Assembly (NCBI GenBank): GCA_050173345.1
Contig: JBFXKW010000006.1
Span: 1-64,000, forward strand
Source of the DNA: SHWC01 sp050173345
GTDB lineage: Bacteria > Pseudomonadota > Alphaproteobacteria > UBA828
Length of the DNA: 64,000 bases
Reading direction: 5' to 3'
Shown here: one piece after another, positions 44,260 to 53,591 of the stretch
How positions within the stretch are numbered: position 1 is the stretch's first letter
How the letters are laid out: every line of letters begins with the position of its first letter
Position numbers and translations under genes: made by a program
The notes under the pieces: model-generated
Seen by the model: the letters and a program-made list of their open reading frames with translations, nothing else
Database searches by the model: none
Told to the model about the DNA's origin: nothing

Positions 44260-44442
44260 TCAGAAATCGACGCAGCGACCCTGGCGTTCCCAGTCGCCGA
44301 AGCGGGTCGGCTCCGGGCCCTTGGGGCCGCCGATCTCGGCCGGCTTGCCCGCAGGCGCAGGCGGCTTGGCCGCGGCCGGCGTCGCGGGCGGTGGCGGCGT
44401 CTCGTTCTCCGCTTTCGCGGCTTCGGGCTTCGCGTCGCTCAT
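44260..44442 (-). CDS. SDHAF4-like (DUF1674) protein
   Basis: The 60-residue protein ends with EIGGPKGPEPTRFGDWERQG followed by RCVDF, the hallmark of the DUF1674 family. Its mitochondrial member SDHAF4 helps load FAD-containing succinate dehydrogenase subunit and protects the unassembled subunit. The first 35 residues are Pro/Ala/Lys-rich and disordered. Small stand-alone bacterial members are usual in alphaproteobacteria. No sdh genes are nearby. Confidence 0.88.
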   Translation of the reverse strand: MSDAKPEAAKAENETPPPPATPAAAKPPAPAGKPAEIGGPKGPEPTRFGDWERQGRCVDF

Positions 44443-44501
44443 GCCTCACACATAGCCGCGCGTGCGGCCGAAAGCCAGCCGGCAGTGCGCCGGTGCGTCG
44501 G

Positions 44502-44572
44502 CCTCATGCTTCGACAGGCTCAGCATGAGGATCTTGTTTGTGGCCTCATGCTGAGCCTGTCGAAGGACGAGC
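44502..44572. repeat. TTCGACAGGCTCAGCATGAG inverted repeat
   Basis: The arms CTTCGACAGGCTCAGCATGA and its exact complement TCATGCTGAGCCTGTCGAAG surround a short GGATCTTGTTTGTGGCC loop. The same family occurs at 53484-53562. It is a widespread type of bacterial extragenic palindrome. It lies in the promoter-side gap between the SDHAF4-like gene and htpX. Confidence 0.8.
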
Positions 44573-44675
44573 GAGCCGGCACGTTACCTGCCGTCCGCCA
44601 AGTTCTTGAAGCGGCGGCCGCGGCGGCTCATATAACGGTGCGGTAGAAACGACCTGCCGCCGAGGACCGCCGCCC

Positions 44676-45542
44676 ATGCCCTATGCCCGTACCGCCATCC
44701 TGCTCGCGGTGATGACCGCGATCTTTCTCGGGATCGGCTATTTGCTCGGCGGCCAAAGCGGCATGCTGATCGCGCTCGTGGTCGCGGCCGGCATGAACCT
44801 GTTCGCCTACTGGAACGCGGACAAGATGGTGCTGCGTCTCTACGGCGCGCGCCAGGCGACGCGCCAGGAGGCGCCCGCGCTCTACGGCATCGTCGAGCAG
44901 CTCGCCGACCGCGCCGGCCTGCCCATGCCCAAGGTCTACCTGGTCGAGAACGACCAGCCCAACGCCTTCGCCACCGGGCGCAACCCGCAGAACGCCGCGG
45001 TCGCCGCGACCACCGGCCTGCTCCGCCACCTGACGCCGGAGGAGGTCGCGGGCGTGATGGCGCACGAGCTTGCCCATGTGCGCCATCGCGACACGCTGAT
45101 CATGACGATCACCGCGACCATCGCGGGCGCGATCTCGATGCTCGCGCAGTTCGCCTTCTTCTTCGGCGGCGCGCGCGGCGACAACCGTTCGAACGTGGGC
45201 CCGATCGTGATGATCGGCGCGATGATCCTCGGCCCGATCGCGGCCATGCTGGTGCAGATGGCGGTCAGCCGCTCGCGCGAGTACGAGGCGGACCGCGGCG
45301 GCGCCGAGATCTGCGGCCAGCCGCTCTGGCTCGCCGCGGCGCTCGAGAAGCTCGGCCGGCTCTCCAAGCGGATCGACAACAAGCAGGCCGAGGCCGCGCC
45401 CGCAACCGCGCACCTCTTCATCGTCAACCCGCTGCACCTGAAGGGTCTGGGCGGCCTCTTCACCACGCATCCGAGCCTTGAGAAGCGCATCGAGCGGCTG
45501 CGCCAGATGGCCGCCGCGCAAGGCCAGTACGCGCGCGCGTGA
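44676..45542 (+). CDS. htpX: Zinc metalloprotease HtpX homologue
   Basis: The 288-residue M48 protease has two N-terminal membrane helices (AILLAVMTAIFLGIGYLLG and SGMLIALVVAAGMNLFAYW), the zinc motif VMAHELAHVRHRD (HExxH), two more membrane segments (TATIAGAISMLAQFAFFFGG region) and the third ligand region SREYEADRGGA. HtpX degrades misfolded membrane proteins. Its stop overlaps the GTG of the next gene, so it is coupled to rsmB. Confidence 0.95.
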   Translation: MPYARTAILLAVMTAIFLGIGYLLGGQSGMLIALVVAAGMNLFAYWNADKMVLRLYGARQATRQEAPALYGIVEQLADRAGLPMPKVYLVENDQPNAFATGRNPQNAAVAATTGLLRHLTPEEVAGVMAHELAHVRHRDTLIMTITATIAGAISMLAQFAFFFGGARGDNRSNVGPIVMIGAMILGPIAAMLVQMAVSRSREYEADRGGAEICGQPLWLAAALEKLGRLSKRIDNKQAEAAPATAHLFIVNPLHLKGLGGLFTTHPSLEKRIERLRQMAAAQGQYARA

Positions 45543-46837
45543 GGCCGCGGCCAAGCCCTGGCGCCAGGGGCCTCGCCCTCGATCTCCTCGAACGGACGCT
45601 GGAGCGCCGCCGGCCGCTCGACGAGGCGCTCGACGATTCGGAGATAGCGCCGGCGCTTCAATCGCGCGACCGCGCCTTCGCCCATCTGCTCGCGCTCACC
45701 ACGCTGCGCCGGCTCGGCCAGATCGACGCGGTGCTGAGCGCGTTCCTGGAGCGGCCGCTGCCGGCGCGCCGCCACGCGGTGCGCAACCTGCTCAGGCTCG
45801 GCGCGGCGCAGCTCCTCTTCCTCGACACGCCGCCCCATGCCGCGGTCGATGCCACGGTCTCGCTCGCGGGCGAGATCGCGGCGCCGGCCTTCGCCTCGCT
45901 CGCCAATGCCGTGCTGCGCAAGGTCGCGCGCGAGGGCAAGGCGCTCGTCGCCGCGCAAGACGCGGCGCGGCTCGATACGCCCGCCTGGCTATGGCAGTCG
46001 CTGGTCGAAGCCTATGGCGAGGCGACGGCGCGCGACATCGCGAACGCGCACCTTGCCGAGCCGGCGCTCGACCTGAGCTGCAAGGCCGAGTCCGAGGCCT
46101 GGGCCGCGCGGCTCGGCGGCGTGCTGCTGCCGACCGGCACGATCCGCCTCGCCAGCCGGCCGCCGGTCGAGGGCCTGCCCGGCTATGCCGAGGGCGCCTG
46201 GTGGGTGCAGGACGCCGCGGCGGCGCTGCCCGCGCGGCTGCTCGGCCCGGTGGCCGGCAGGAAGGTGGTCGAGGTCGGCGCCGCGCCCGGCGGCAAGACC
46301 GCGCAGCTCGCCGCCGCCGGCGCCGAGATCATCGCGCTCGACCGCTCGGCCAAGCGGCTCGCGGTGCTGCGCGACAATCTCGCCCGGCTCCGCCTCGACG
46401 CCACCCTGGTCGAGGCCGGCGCCACCAATTGGCACCCCGAGGCGCCGGCCGATGCCGTGCTGATCGACGCGCCGTGCAGCGCGACCGGCACCATCCGCCG
46501 CCATCCCGAGGCACCCCATATCCGCGACCTGGCGGATGCGGAGCGCCTCGCGGCGACGCAGGACGCGCTGATCGAGGCCGCCGTGTCCTGGCTCAAGCCG
46601 GGCGGCGTGCTGGTGTTCGCAACCTGCTCGCTGCTGCCGCTCGAAGGCGAGGCGCGCATCGAGGCTGCGCTCGCCAAGCCGCTCGGCCTCGCGCGCGAGC
46701 CGATCCAGGCGTCGGAATTGAGCGGCCTGCCCGAAGCGGTCACGCCGCGCGGCGCGCTGCGCACGCTGCCCTGCCACCTCGCGGCGCAGGGCGGCATGGA
46801 CGGCTTCTTCGCCGCCCGCTTGCGGCGCTTCCGCTAA
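45539..46837 (+). CDS. rsmB: 16S rRNA m5C methyltransferase (RsmB/Sun family)
   Basis: The 432-residue protein has an N-terminal NusB-like RNA-binding domain (SRDRAFAHLLALTTLRRLGQ, about 40-140) and a SAM methyltransferase domain. KVVEVGAAPGGKTAQLAAAG is the SAM site. The two family cysteines are in DAPCSATGTIRRHP (catalytic-base type) and FATCSLLPLEGE. RsmB methylates C967 of 16S rRNA. The GTG start overlaps the htpX stop. rpe follows after 17 bases. Confidence 0.93.
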   Translation: MRPRPSPGARGLALDLLERTLERRRPLDEALDDSEIAPALQSRDRAFAHLLALTTLRRLGQIDAVLSAFLERPLPARRHAVRNLLRLGAAQLLFLDTPPHAAVDATVSLAGEIAAPAFASLANAVLRKVAREGKALVAAQDAARLDTPAWLWQSLVEAYGEATARDIANAHLAEPALDLSCKAESEAWAARLGGVLLPTGTIRLASRPPVEGLPGYAEGAWWVQDAAAALPARLLGPVAGRKVVEVGAAPGGKTAQLAAAGAEIIALDRSAKRLAVLRDNLARLRLDATLVEAGATNWHPEAPADAVLIDAPCSATGTIRRHPEAPHIRDLADAERLAATQDALIEAAVSWLKPGGVLVFATCSLLPLEGEARIEAALAKPLGLAREPIQASELSGLPEAVTPRGALRTLPCHLAAQGGMDGFFAARLRRFR

Positions 46838-46854
46838 GCTGGTACGAGGGTTCG

Positions 46855-47559
46855 ATGCAGCAGGCCGTTCGAGTCGCGCCGTCCATCCTGGCGGCCGATT
46901 TTGCGTGCCTCGGGGAAGAGGTGCGCGCCGTCACCGAGGCTGGCGCCGATCTCATCCACATCGACGTGATGGACGGCCATTTCGTGCCCAACATCACGAT
47001 CGGCCCCGACGTGGTCAAGGCGCTGAGGAAGCACTCGGCCCTGCCGTTCGACGTCCACCTGATGATCGAGCCGGTCGACCCCTATGTCGCGGCCTTCGCC
47101 GAGGCGGGCGCCGATATCATCACCGCGCATGTCGAGGCCGGGCCGCATGTCCACCGCACGCTCCAGCACATCAAGAGCCTCGGCAGGAGGGCCGGCATCA
47201 GCCTCAACCCGGCGACGCCCGCGGAATCGATCCGCCACCTGCTCGACCTCGCCGACCTCGTGCTGGTGATGTCGGTCAATCCGGGCTTCGGCGGGCAGCG
47301 CTTCATCGAAAGCCAGGTCGATAAAATCGCCACAATTCGGCGCATGATCGAGGCTGGCGGTCGCGCGATCGACCTCGAGGTGGACGGCGGCATCAACGCC
47401 GAGACCGCGCCTCGGGTCATCGCCGCCGGCGCCGACATGCTGGTCGCTGGCTCGGCCGTGTTCCAGGGCGGGCCGGCGAGCTATGCCGCGAACATCGCGC
47501 GCCTCAGGGCCCGGCCGGGCCTCGCGGCGGGCGAGCCGCCGGGCCGCGCCGCCGAGTGA
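46855..47559 (+). CDS. rpe: Ribulose-phosphate 3-epimerase
   Basis: The 234-residue TIM-barrel enzyme interconverts ribulose-5-phosphate and xylulose-5-phosphate. It has VAPSILAADF, IHIDVMDGHFVPNITIGP with the metal-binding His and catalytic Asp, HLMIEPVDPYV, VMSVNPGFGGQRFI, and IDLEVDGGINAETAP with the second catalytic Asp. The rsmB-rpe-heparinase order is close-packed: the next start lies seven bases after the stop. Confidence 0.97.
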   Translation: MQQAVRVAPSILAADFACLGEEVRAVTEAGADLIHIDVMDGHFVPNITIGPDVVKALRKHSALPFDVHLMIEPVDPYVAAFAEAGADIITAHVEAGPHVHRTLQHIKSLGRRAGISLNPATPAESIRHLLDLADLVLVMSVNPGFGGQRFIESQVDKIATIRRMIEAGGRAIDLEVDGGINAETAPRVIAAGADMLVAGSAVFQGGPASYAANIARLRARPGLAAGEPPGRAAE

Positions 47560-47566
47560 CGTCACC

Positions 47567-49216
47567 ATGGTCGAGCTGAACACGATGAAAGGCACGGGCT
47601 CGGGCGGTTTCGGCGGGACGCTGCGCACGCTGCTGGGCCGCGGCGGCGGCGCGGCGGCGGCGAAGCACGCGGCGCGCCTGAACGCGCAGGAGGGCGACCT
47701 CGTGCCCGGCGAGGCCGGAAGGGGCAACGCCATCCTCTCGAACGAATACGAGTTCGCCGGCCAGGCCATAAGCTCGCCGGAAGGCGCGCCGTGGGGCAAT
47801 CAGGGCCCGGGCCCCGCCTGGTTCGCCGCGCTGCACGGCTTCGGCTGGCTGCGCGACCTGCGCGCGGTGGCGACGCCGAACGCCCGCGCCCGCGCGCGCG
47901 AGCTGGTGCTCGGCTGGATCGAGCGCGCCGCCGGCCTGCCGCCCGCGGCCCACGCGCCAGCGATCACGGGCGCGCGGCTCGCCGCCTGGCTGGTCAACCA
48001 GGAGCTCTTGACCAGGGACGCCGACGACGCCTTCGTGCGGCGCTTCCAGCAGAGCCTCAACCTCCAGGTCAAGCAGCTTCTCAAGGGCTACCGCCGCGCC
48101 GATGATGGCGCCGACCGGCTCGCCGCGTTGAAGGGGCTGATCTACAGCGGCATCGCCATGGCCGATGGTGAGCGCCGGCTCGGCCAAGCACTCAAATCCT
48201 TGGACGCGGAGCTGACCCGCCAGGTCCTGCCCGATGGCGTGCATGCCGAGCGCAGCCCCTCGGTGCAGCTCGCGGTGCTGCGCGACCTGATCGACCTGCG
48301 CGCTGTCCTGATCGCGGCGCACCAGGAGCCGCCGCCCTCGTTGCAGCTTTCGATCGACCGCATGGCGCCGATGCTGCGGGGCCTGCGCCACGGCGATGGC
48401 GGCCTCGCGCTCTTCAACGATTCGGTCGAGGAGGAGCCCTGGCTGATCGACCGCGTGCTCGGCCAGGCCGAGGCCAAGGGCCGGCCGCTGAGCGACGCGC
48501 GCCATGGCGGCTTCCAGCGCGTGCAGGCCGGCCGCGCGCTCCTCATCATGGATGCCGGCGCGCCGCCTTCGATCGGCAGGCGCGCCCATGCCGGCACGCT
48601 CAGCTTCGAGCTCAGCGTCGGCAAGGAGCGCATGATCGTGAATTGCGGCGCCTGGCGCGGCCCGGATTCGCAATGGGCGCACGCGCTGCGCGCGACCGCC
48701 GCGCATTCGACGCTGACCGTGGACGACACCAACTCGGCGGTCATCCTCGACGAGGGCGGCATCGGCGTCGGGCCGGGCAAGGTCGAGGCGGCGCGCGAGG
48801 AGAGCAACGGCGCCATCTGGATCGAGGCGCGCCATGACGGCTACGTCCAGCCCTTCGGCCTCGTCCATCAGCGCCGCCTCTATGTCGCGGCCGACGGCAA
48901 CGACATCAGGGGCGAGGACAAGCTGATCCGCCACGGCGGCTCGGGCCGCACGGGGCGCGCCTTCGCGGTGCGCTTCCACCTGCACCCGGAGGCGCAGGCC
49001 TCGCTGGTGCAGAACGGCGCCTCGGTGCTGCTGCGCCTGCCGGGCGGCGCCGGCTGGCAGCTTCACGCCGCCGGTGGCACGCTCGACCTCAACGAGAGCG
49101 TCTATGCCGGGCGTGCGGGCGAGCGGCGGCGCACCGAGCAGGTCGTCATCACCGGCCCGGTCGGCGCCGAGGAGACCGTGGTGAAGTGGGCCTTCCGAAG
49201 AATCCCGAAGGGGTGA
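47567..49216 (+). CDS. Heparinase II/III family protein
   Basis: The 549-residue protein has an alpha-helical N-terminal toroid (about 60-300) and a beta-sandwich heparinase II/III-like domain. In the latter, SVGKERMIVNCGAWRG and ATAAHSTLTVDDTNSAVI carry the conserved Cys-Gly and His-Ser segments, and EARHDGYVQPFGLVHQRRLY follows. The family contains polysaccharide lyases acting on uronate-containing polymers. There is no signal peptide, so it may act on intracellular glycan or need another route. It opens the polysaccharide region, consistent with glycan turnover. Confidence 0.88.
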   Translation: MVELNTMKGTGSGGFGGTLRTLLGRGGGAAAAKHAARLNAQEGDLVPGEAGRGNAILSNEYEFAGQAISSPEGAPWGNQGPGPAWFAALHGFGWLRDLRAVATPNARARARELVLGWIERAAGLPPAAHAPAITGARLAAWLVNQELLTRDADDAFVRRFQQSLNLQVKQLLKGYRRADDGADRLAALKGLIYSGIAMADGERRLGQALKSLDAELTRQVLPDGVHAERSPSVQLAVLRDLIDLRAVLIAAHQEPPPSLQLSIDRMAPMLRGLRHGDGGLALFNDSVEEEPWLIDRVLGQAEAKGRPLSDARHGGFQRVQAGRALLIMDAGAPPSIGRRAHAGTLSFELSVGKERMIVNCGAWRGPDSQWAHALRATAAHSTLTVDDTNSAVILDEGGIGVGPGKVEAAREESNGAIWIEARHDGYVQPFGLVHQRRLYVAADGNDIRGEDKLIRHGGSGRTGRAFAVRFHLHPEAQASLVQNGASVLLRLPGGAGWQLHAAGGTLDLNESVYAGRAGERRRTEQVVITGPVGAEETVVKWAFRRIPKG

Positions 49217-49241
49217 GCGCGGCAGTCACCGCTCTTCTTCT

Positions 49242-49335
49242 TCGTCATTGCCGGGCTTGACCCGGCAATCCAGGAATCCTCGGAAACCGCTGTGCCGCCG
49301 CCTCTGGATTCCCCGGTCAAGCCGGGGAATGACGA
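49242..49335. repeat. Paired REP-type palindromes overlapping a gene end
   Basis: Inverted half-elements GTCATTGCCGGGCTTGACCC and TTCCCCGGTCAAGCCGGGGA. The right element covers the last codons and the TGA stop of the minus-strand glycosyltransferase, encoding its final residues NRHSPA. Same family as 1949, 22031, 30669, 37619 and 44057. Confidence 0.82.
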
Positions 49336-50441
49336 TTTGGGTATAGCCCCAGCGCCCGCATCTGCCGCTCGATCACCTTGCGTTCGTCGTAGAGGTCGAG
49401 GGCGCGGGCGCGGCCGGCGGCGCCGAGGCGGGCACGCAAGGACTGGTCCGCGATCAGCGCGGCGAGCGCCTTGCGCAAAGCGGCCGGGTCGTCGACCGGC
49501 ACAAGCAGGCCGGTCTCGCCCGCGACCACCTCCTCGCGCGAGCCCCTGATGTCGGTCGCGACCACGGGCAGGCCGGTCATCATCGCCTCGATGATCGAGC
49601 GCGGCATGCCTTCCCGGTGCGACGGCAGCACGAAGATGTCGGCCCCGCGCAGCAGGTCGGGCACGTCCTTGCGGTGGCCGAGCAGCCTGAGGTTCGCGAG
49701 GTCCTCGGGCGGCGCGACGCTGCGCGCATGGTCGCTCGCCAGACGCTCGCCCGCGACCCAGAGCTCGGCATCGAGGCCGCGCATGGCCTCGAACAGTTCG
49801 GGATAGCCCTTCTCCGCGACGAGCCGCCCGACCGTCAGGATGACCACGCGGTCATCCGGCGTGCCGATGCCGGCGCGCACCGCCGCGCGTTCGGCGGCAT
49901 CGCGCGCGGGATGGAAGCGGCCGACATCGACGCCGTTGCCGATCGCCTCGATCACGCCGCCCTTGCAGAGCCGATGGCGGCGCGCCGCGTCTGCATCCTC
50001 CCGCGCCTGGGTGAACAGCACGTCGGTGAACCGGCCGCCGAGCCATTCGAGCCCGATGAAGAGCCGGCGCTTGAGCGCGGGCATGCGCTCGTGGAAGTAG
50101 AAGCCGTGGGCGGTGTAGACGATGCGCGGCACACGCGCGCGGCGCGCCGCGAGCCGGCCGATCAGGCCCGCGATCGGCGTGTGGACATGCACCATGTCGA
50201 AGCGCTCGGCGCGGAAGACGTGCACGAGGCTGCGATAGGCGCGCCAATGGCTCGCCAGGTTGAGGCTGCGCTCGAACGGCACCGCGACGGTGCGGAAGCC
50301 GCGCGCCTCGACCTCTTTCAGCCATGGCCCACCGGCGCAGACGCCGATCACCTCATGACCCGCCGCGCGCTCCGCCTCCATCAGCGGCAGGATGAAGTGA
50401 TAGAGCGTGAAGTCGACCGCGCAGAGCTGGCAGATCTTCAT
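49317..50441 (-). CDS. Glycosyltransferase family 4
   Basis: The 374-residue GT-B enzyme starts MKICQLCAVDFTLYHFILPL and shows VHVHTPIAGLIGRLA, YTAHGFYFHE, VILTVGRLVAEKGYPEL and the GT4 EX7E-type region DIFVLPSHREGMPRSIIEAM. It likely adds a sugar from a nucleotide donor to a lipid-linked glycan. The ATG at 50441 overlaps the asnB stop by four bases; the first in-frame start ten codons earlier lies within asnB. The C-terminus is formed by a REP repeat. Confidence 0.9.
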   Translation of the reverse strand: MKICQLCAVDFTLYHFILPLMEAERAAGHEVIGVCAGGPWLKEVEARGFRTVAVPFERSLNLASHWRAYRSLVHVFRAERFDMVHVHTPIAGLIGRLAARRARVPRIVYTAHGFYFHERMPALKRRLFIGLEWLGGRFTDVLFTQAREDADAARRHRLCKGGVIEAIGNGVDVGRFHPARDAAERAAVRAGIGTPDDRVVILTVGRLVAEKGYPELFEAMRGLDAELWVAGERLASDHARSVAPPEDLANLRLLGHRKDVPDLLRGADIFVLPSHREGMPRSIIEAMMTGLPVVATDIRGSREEVVAGETGLLVPVDDPAALRKALAALIADQSLRARLGAAGRARALDLYDERKVIERQMRALGLYPNRHSPA

Positions 50442-52333
50442 GGCGCGAGCGCGGGGCGGTGGCGTTCGCACCAGGCCTGGAAGGCGATCAGGGTCCAGAG
50501 CTTCTCCGAGGTGTCGCGCTTGCCCGAGGCGAGCGCATCGTACCAGCGGCGCGGCAGCTCGGGTGCGAACAGGCCCTGGCGCTTGAGACGCGCGGGGTCG
50601 ATGGCGCGCCGCGTCAAATCATCCAGCTCGTTGGTGAGCCATGAAGCGATCGGCAGCTCGAAGCCCTTTTTGGGCAGCGTGAAGACATCGGCCGGCAAGC
50701 GGTCCGCGAAGGCGCGGCGCAACACGCGTTTCCCTTCGCCGCGCGCGAGCTTGAACGCGCCCGGCATGGCGGCGGCACATTCGACCACGCGATGATCGAG
50801 GAAAGGGCAGCGCACTTCCAAGCCGTTCGCCATGCTCATGCGGTCGACCTTGACCAGCATGTCGGACGGCAGGGAGAGCGTGAGGTCGGCGTGCAGCATG
50901 CGGTTGAGCGGGTCGTCGTCGCAGGCATCGTCGCGCCGCGTCGCGATCATCGCCTCGACCGGCGGGCGCGGCGCCGCGCCCGCAAGCCGCTCCACCTCGT
51001 CATCGCTCAGGCTGCGCAGCCAGCCGGCCTGGCGGCCGACCGCGTCCTTGCCGCCTTCCGCGACGAAGCGGCGCAGCCGTCGCGCCCGCTCCAGCAACGG
51101 CGACGCCTTGCCCTCGGGCATCAGGCCCGCCAGCGGCTCGATCAGCCCGGCGCGCAAGCATGACGGGATGGCGCGGTAGCGCTCGGCCCACAGCTCGCCC
51201 TGGTATTTGCGGTAGCCGCCGAACGCCTCGTCGCCGCCATCGCCCGACAGCGCGACCGTGACGTGGCGCCGCGTCTCGCGCGCGAGCAGGAAGCTCGGCA
51301 GCGCGGAGGAATCGGCGAACGGCTCGTCGAGCCCGTCGAACATGGCGTCGAGCGCGTGGAGCGCGTCCGCGGGCGTCACCTCGATCTCGCTGTGCTCGGT
51401 GCCGAGATGGCGCGCGATGCGCGCCGCCGCCGGCCGTTCTTCGTAATAATCGGCGGCGCCCCTGAAGCCGACCGTGAAGCTCCTGACCCGGCCGGCGCGG
51501 CGTACCATCGAGGCCGCGGTCAGCGCCGAATCGATGCCACCCGAGAGGTAGACGCCGACCGGCACATCGGCGACCAGACGATCCGCCACCGCCTCGTCGA
51601 AGCGCGTGACGAGATCGCGCTGCGCCGTGGCCTCGTCGGCATAGCGCGGCGGGCGCGACGCGGCGAGATCGTACCAGCGCCGCATGTCCATGCCGGTCTC
51701 GGAGAAGCGCGCGATATGGCCGGGCGGCAGCTTGTGCACGTCGGCCGCGATCGAATAGGGCTCGGGCACCCAACGCAGCGCGAGATAGAGCCTGAGCGTG
51801 GCCATGTCGAGCGGGCGGTGCTCGCCGAGCATGGCCTCGAGCGCGATCAGGTCGGAGCCGAAGCCGATGCGCGGGCCCTGGCCGTGAAACAGCAGCGGCT
51901 TCTTGCCGAAGCGGTCGCGCACCAGGTAGAGCTCACGCGTCTCGGGGTCGAGCAGCGCGAAGGCGAACATGCCCACCAGCCGCGGCAACAGGTCCTGCCC
52001 CCATTGCTGCCAGCCGGCGAGCAGCACCTCGGTATCGCCCGCGCTGTCGAAGCGATGGCCGAGCCCGAGCAGCTCTTCGCGCAGCGCCGGGAAGTTGTAG
52101 ACCTCGCCGTTATAGGCGATGACGCGGCCATGCCGCGCCATGGGCAGCGCGCCGGCGTTGCTCAAATCCTGGATCGCGAGTCGCGTGTTGGCGAAGGCCG
52201 CGACCTCGTCGACATGGGTGCCCGCCGCATCCGGCCCGCGCGGCCTCAAGCGCTCGAGCGCACGATGCAGCCGCGGCTCGACCGCCGCCCGCTCGATGCC
52301 GCGCCAATCGACCAGCCCCGCAATGCCGCACAT
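50438..52333 (-). CDS. asnB: Asparagine synthase-type amidotransferase
   Basis: The 631-residue protein has an N-terminal glutaminase domain with the catalytic Cys2 (MCGIAGLVDW) and VIAYNGEVYNFPALR. The synthetase domain has the PP-loop VYLSGGIDSALTAASMV and ALSGDGGDEAFGGYRKYQ. It makes asparagine or amidates another carboxylate. AsnB paralogues within polysaccharide clusters, as here between two glycosyltransferases, are often thought to amidate sugar uronates; that is inferred. It lies three bases from its upstream neighbour. Confidence 0.93.
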   Translation of the reverse strand: MCGIAGLVDWRGIERAAVEPRLHRALERLRPRGPDAAGTHVDEVAAFANTRLAIQDLSNAGALPMARHGRVIAYNGEVYNFPALREELLGLGHRFDSAGDTEVLLAGWQQWGQDLLPRLVGMFAFALLDPETRELYLVRDRFGKKPLLFHGQGPRIGFGSDLIALEAMLGEHRPLDMATLRLYLALRWVPEPYSIAADVHKLPPGHIARFSETGMDMRRWYDLAASRPPRYADEATAQRDLVTRFDEAVADRLVADVPVGVYLSGGIDSALTAASMVRRAGRVRSFTVGFRGAADYYEERPAAARIARHLGTEHSEIEVTPADALHALDAMFDGLDEPFADSSALPSFLLARETRRHVTVALSGDGGDEAFGGYRKYQGELWAERYRAIPSCLRAGLIEPLAGLMPEGKASPLLERARRLRRFVAEGGKDAVGRQAGWLRSLSDDEVERLAGAAPRPPVEAMIATRRDDACDDDPLNRMLHADLTLSLPSDMLVKVDRMSMANGLEVRCPFLDHRVVECAAAMPGAFKLARGEGKRVLRRAFADRLPADVFTLPKKGFELPIASWLTNELDDLTRRAIDPARLKRQGLFAPELPRRWYDALASGKRDTSEKLWTLIAFQAWCERHRPALAP

Positions 52334-52336
52334 TGC

Positions 52337-53431
52337 CTATGTCTGCGTCGAGGTCGCCAACGATGCATAGAGCGCTTCGTGCGCGGCGACGAAGCGGGCC
52401 AGCGAGAACTCCTGCTCGATGCGCTGCCGGGCAGCCTGGCCGCGCGACACGCGGACCTCGGGCGGCTCGTCGAGCAGGCGGCGGATGGCGGAAGCGAACG
52501 CCGCGGCATCGCGCGGCGGCACGACGAGGCCGGTGTCGCCGACGATGCGCCGCGCGTCGCCGACGTCCGTCGCGACCGCCGGCAGGGCGCAGGCCATGCC
52601 CTCGGCGAGCGCGTTGGAAAAGCCTTCGCCGAACGCCGAGGGCAGCACGATGAGATCGCCGATCGCGAGCAGCGCGGGCACGTCGGCGCGCCTTCCGAGC
52701 GCGATGACGGCGGGGTGCGCCGGCAGGTGTTCGGTGCCCGCGCCGATCAGGAGCGCGCGCACGCCGTCGAGCCGGTCGAGCGCGGCGAACAGCGTCGCAT
52801 GATCCTTCATCGGATCGACGCGCGCGACGTGCACGACGACCGGCTCGTCGGGCGCGATGCCGAGGAGCGCGCGCAGCCGCGACCGTGCCTCGGCATTGGG
52901 GTGGAAGCGCGCGGTGTCGATGCCGTTCTCGATCAACACGAAACGGCGCGGCCGGTAGCCGAGCCGCTCATGCGCCGCCTGTCCCGCCGCCGAGTTGACC
53001 GCGACCGCATCGGGCCGCGGCGAGAGCCGTGCGCCGGCGCGCACCGCCATGCGCAGCGCCCGGCCATAGCGCGCGAGGTCGAGGTCGGAGCAGCGTATGC
53101 CCCAGACCAGCCGGGTCCGTTGCTTTCTCCCTGAGAGCTTGAGCGCGGTGAGCGCCGCGAGGTCGGCATGGTACATCCAGCTCTGCACGATGGCGGGGCA
53201 CTCGGCGCGGATCAGCCATGCGAGCCTGACCAGGCCCACGAGGCTCGGCCGGCCGCGCACCATGCCGAGATCGCGCACCCTGACGCCCTCGGCCTCGAGG
53301 CGATGGCGCACCGCGCCGCCCGGCGTCAGCGACACCACGTCGTGGCACGCGCCCCTCTCCCGCATCGCGAGCAGGAGCTGGCCGAGCTGCGTCTCGGCGC
53401 CGCCGGCATCGAGGCCGGTGATCACGTGCAT
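52337..53431 (-). CDS. Glycosyltransferase family 4
   Basis: The 364-residue GT-B enzyme starts MHVITGLDAGGAETQLGQLL, a typical GT4 opening. It has VVVHVARVDPMKDHATLFAA as the donor-domain start and DLIVLPSAFGEGFSNALAEG as the EX7E-type motif. VATDVGDARRIVGDTGLVVP follows. The frame is open to a GTG at 53476 but the ATG at 53431 fits the family. It probably works with the other glycosyltransferases on one surface glycan. Confidence 0.9.
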   Translation of the reverse strand: MHVITGLDAGGAETQLGQLLLAMRERGACHDVVSLTPGGAVRHRLEAEGVRVRDLGMVRGRPSLVGLVRLAWLIRAECPAIVQSWMYHADLAALTALKLSGRKQRTRLVWGIRCSDLDLARYGRALRMAVRAGARLSPRPDAVAVNSAAGQAAHERLGYRPRRFVLIENGIDTARFHPNAEARSRLRALLGIAPDEPVVVHVARVDPMKDHATLFAALDRLDGVRALLIGAGTEHLPAHPAVIALGRRADVPALLAIGDLIVLPSAFGEGFSNALAEGMACALPAVATDVGDARRIVGDTGLVVPPRDAAAFASAIRRLLDEPPEVRVSRGQAARQRIEQEFSLARFVAAHEALYASLATSTQT

Positions 53432-53483
53432 GACGCTCGGCTGCGGCTCTGCTAGCGTCCCCTCGAACCGACTCACCCAACGC

Positions 53484-53562
53484 CCTCATGGGTTTCGACA
53501 AGCTCATGCTTCGACAAGCTCAGCATGAGGGCCTCATCCTGAGCCTGTCGAGGGATGAGGCC
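53484..53562. repeat. TTCGACAAGCTCA-type inverted repeat
   Basis: Tandem left arms (GGTTTCGACAAGCTCATG and GCTTCGACAAGCTCAGCATG) face a right arm (CATCCTGAGCCTGTCGAGGG). Same family as 44502-44572, with a partial duplication. It lies between divergent genes. Confidence 0.75.
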
Positions 53563-53591
53563 CGGCTCGCACGCCGCGACGACCGCTCGCG

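Noticed and set aside
51263..53134. 623-codon plus-strand frame opposite asnB and a glycosyltransferase
   Set aside because: Antisense shadow with His/Arg/Asp-rich composition and no motifs.
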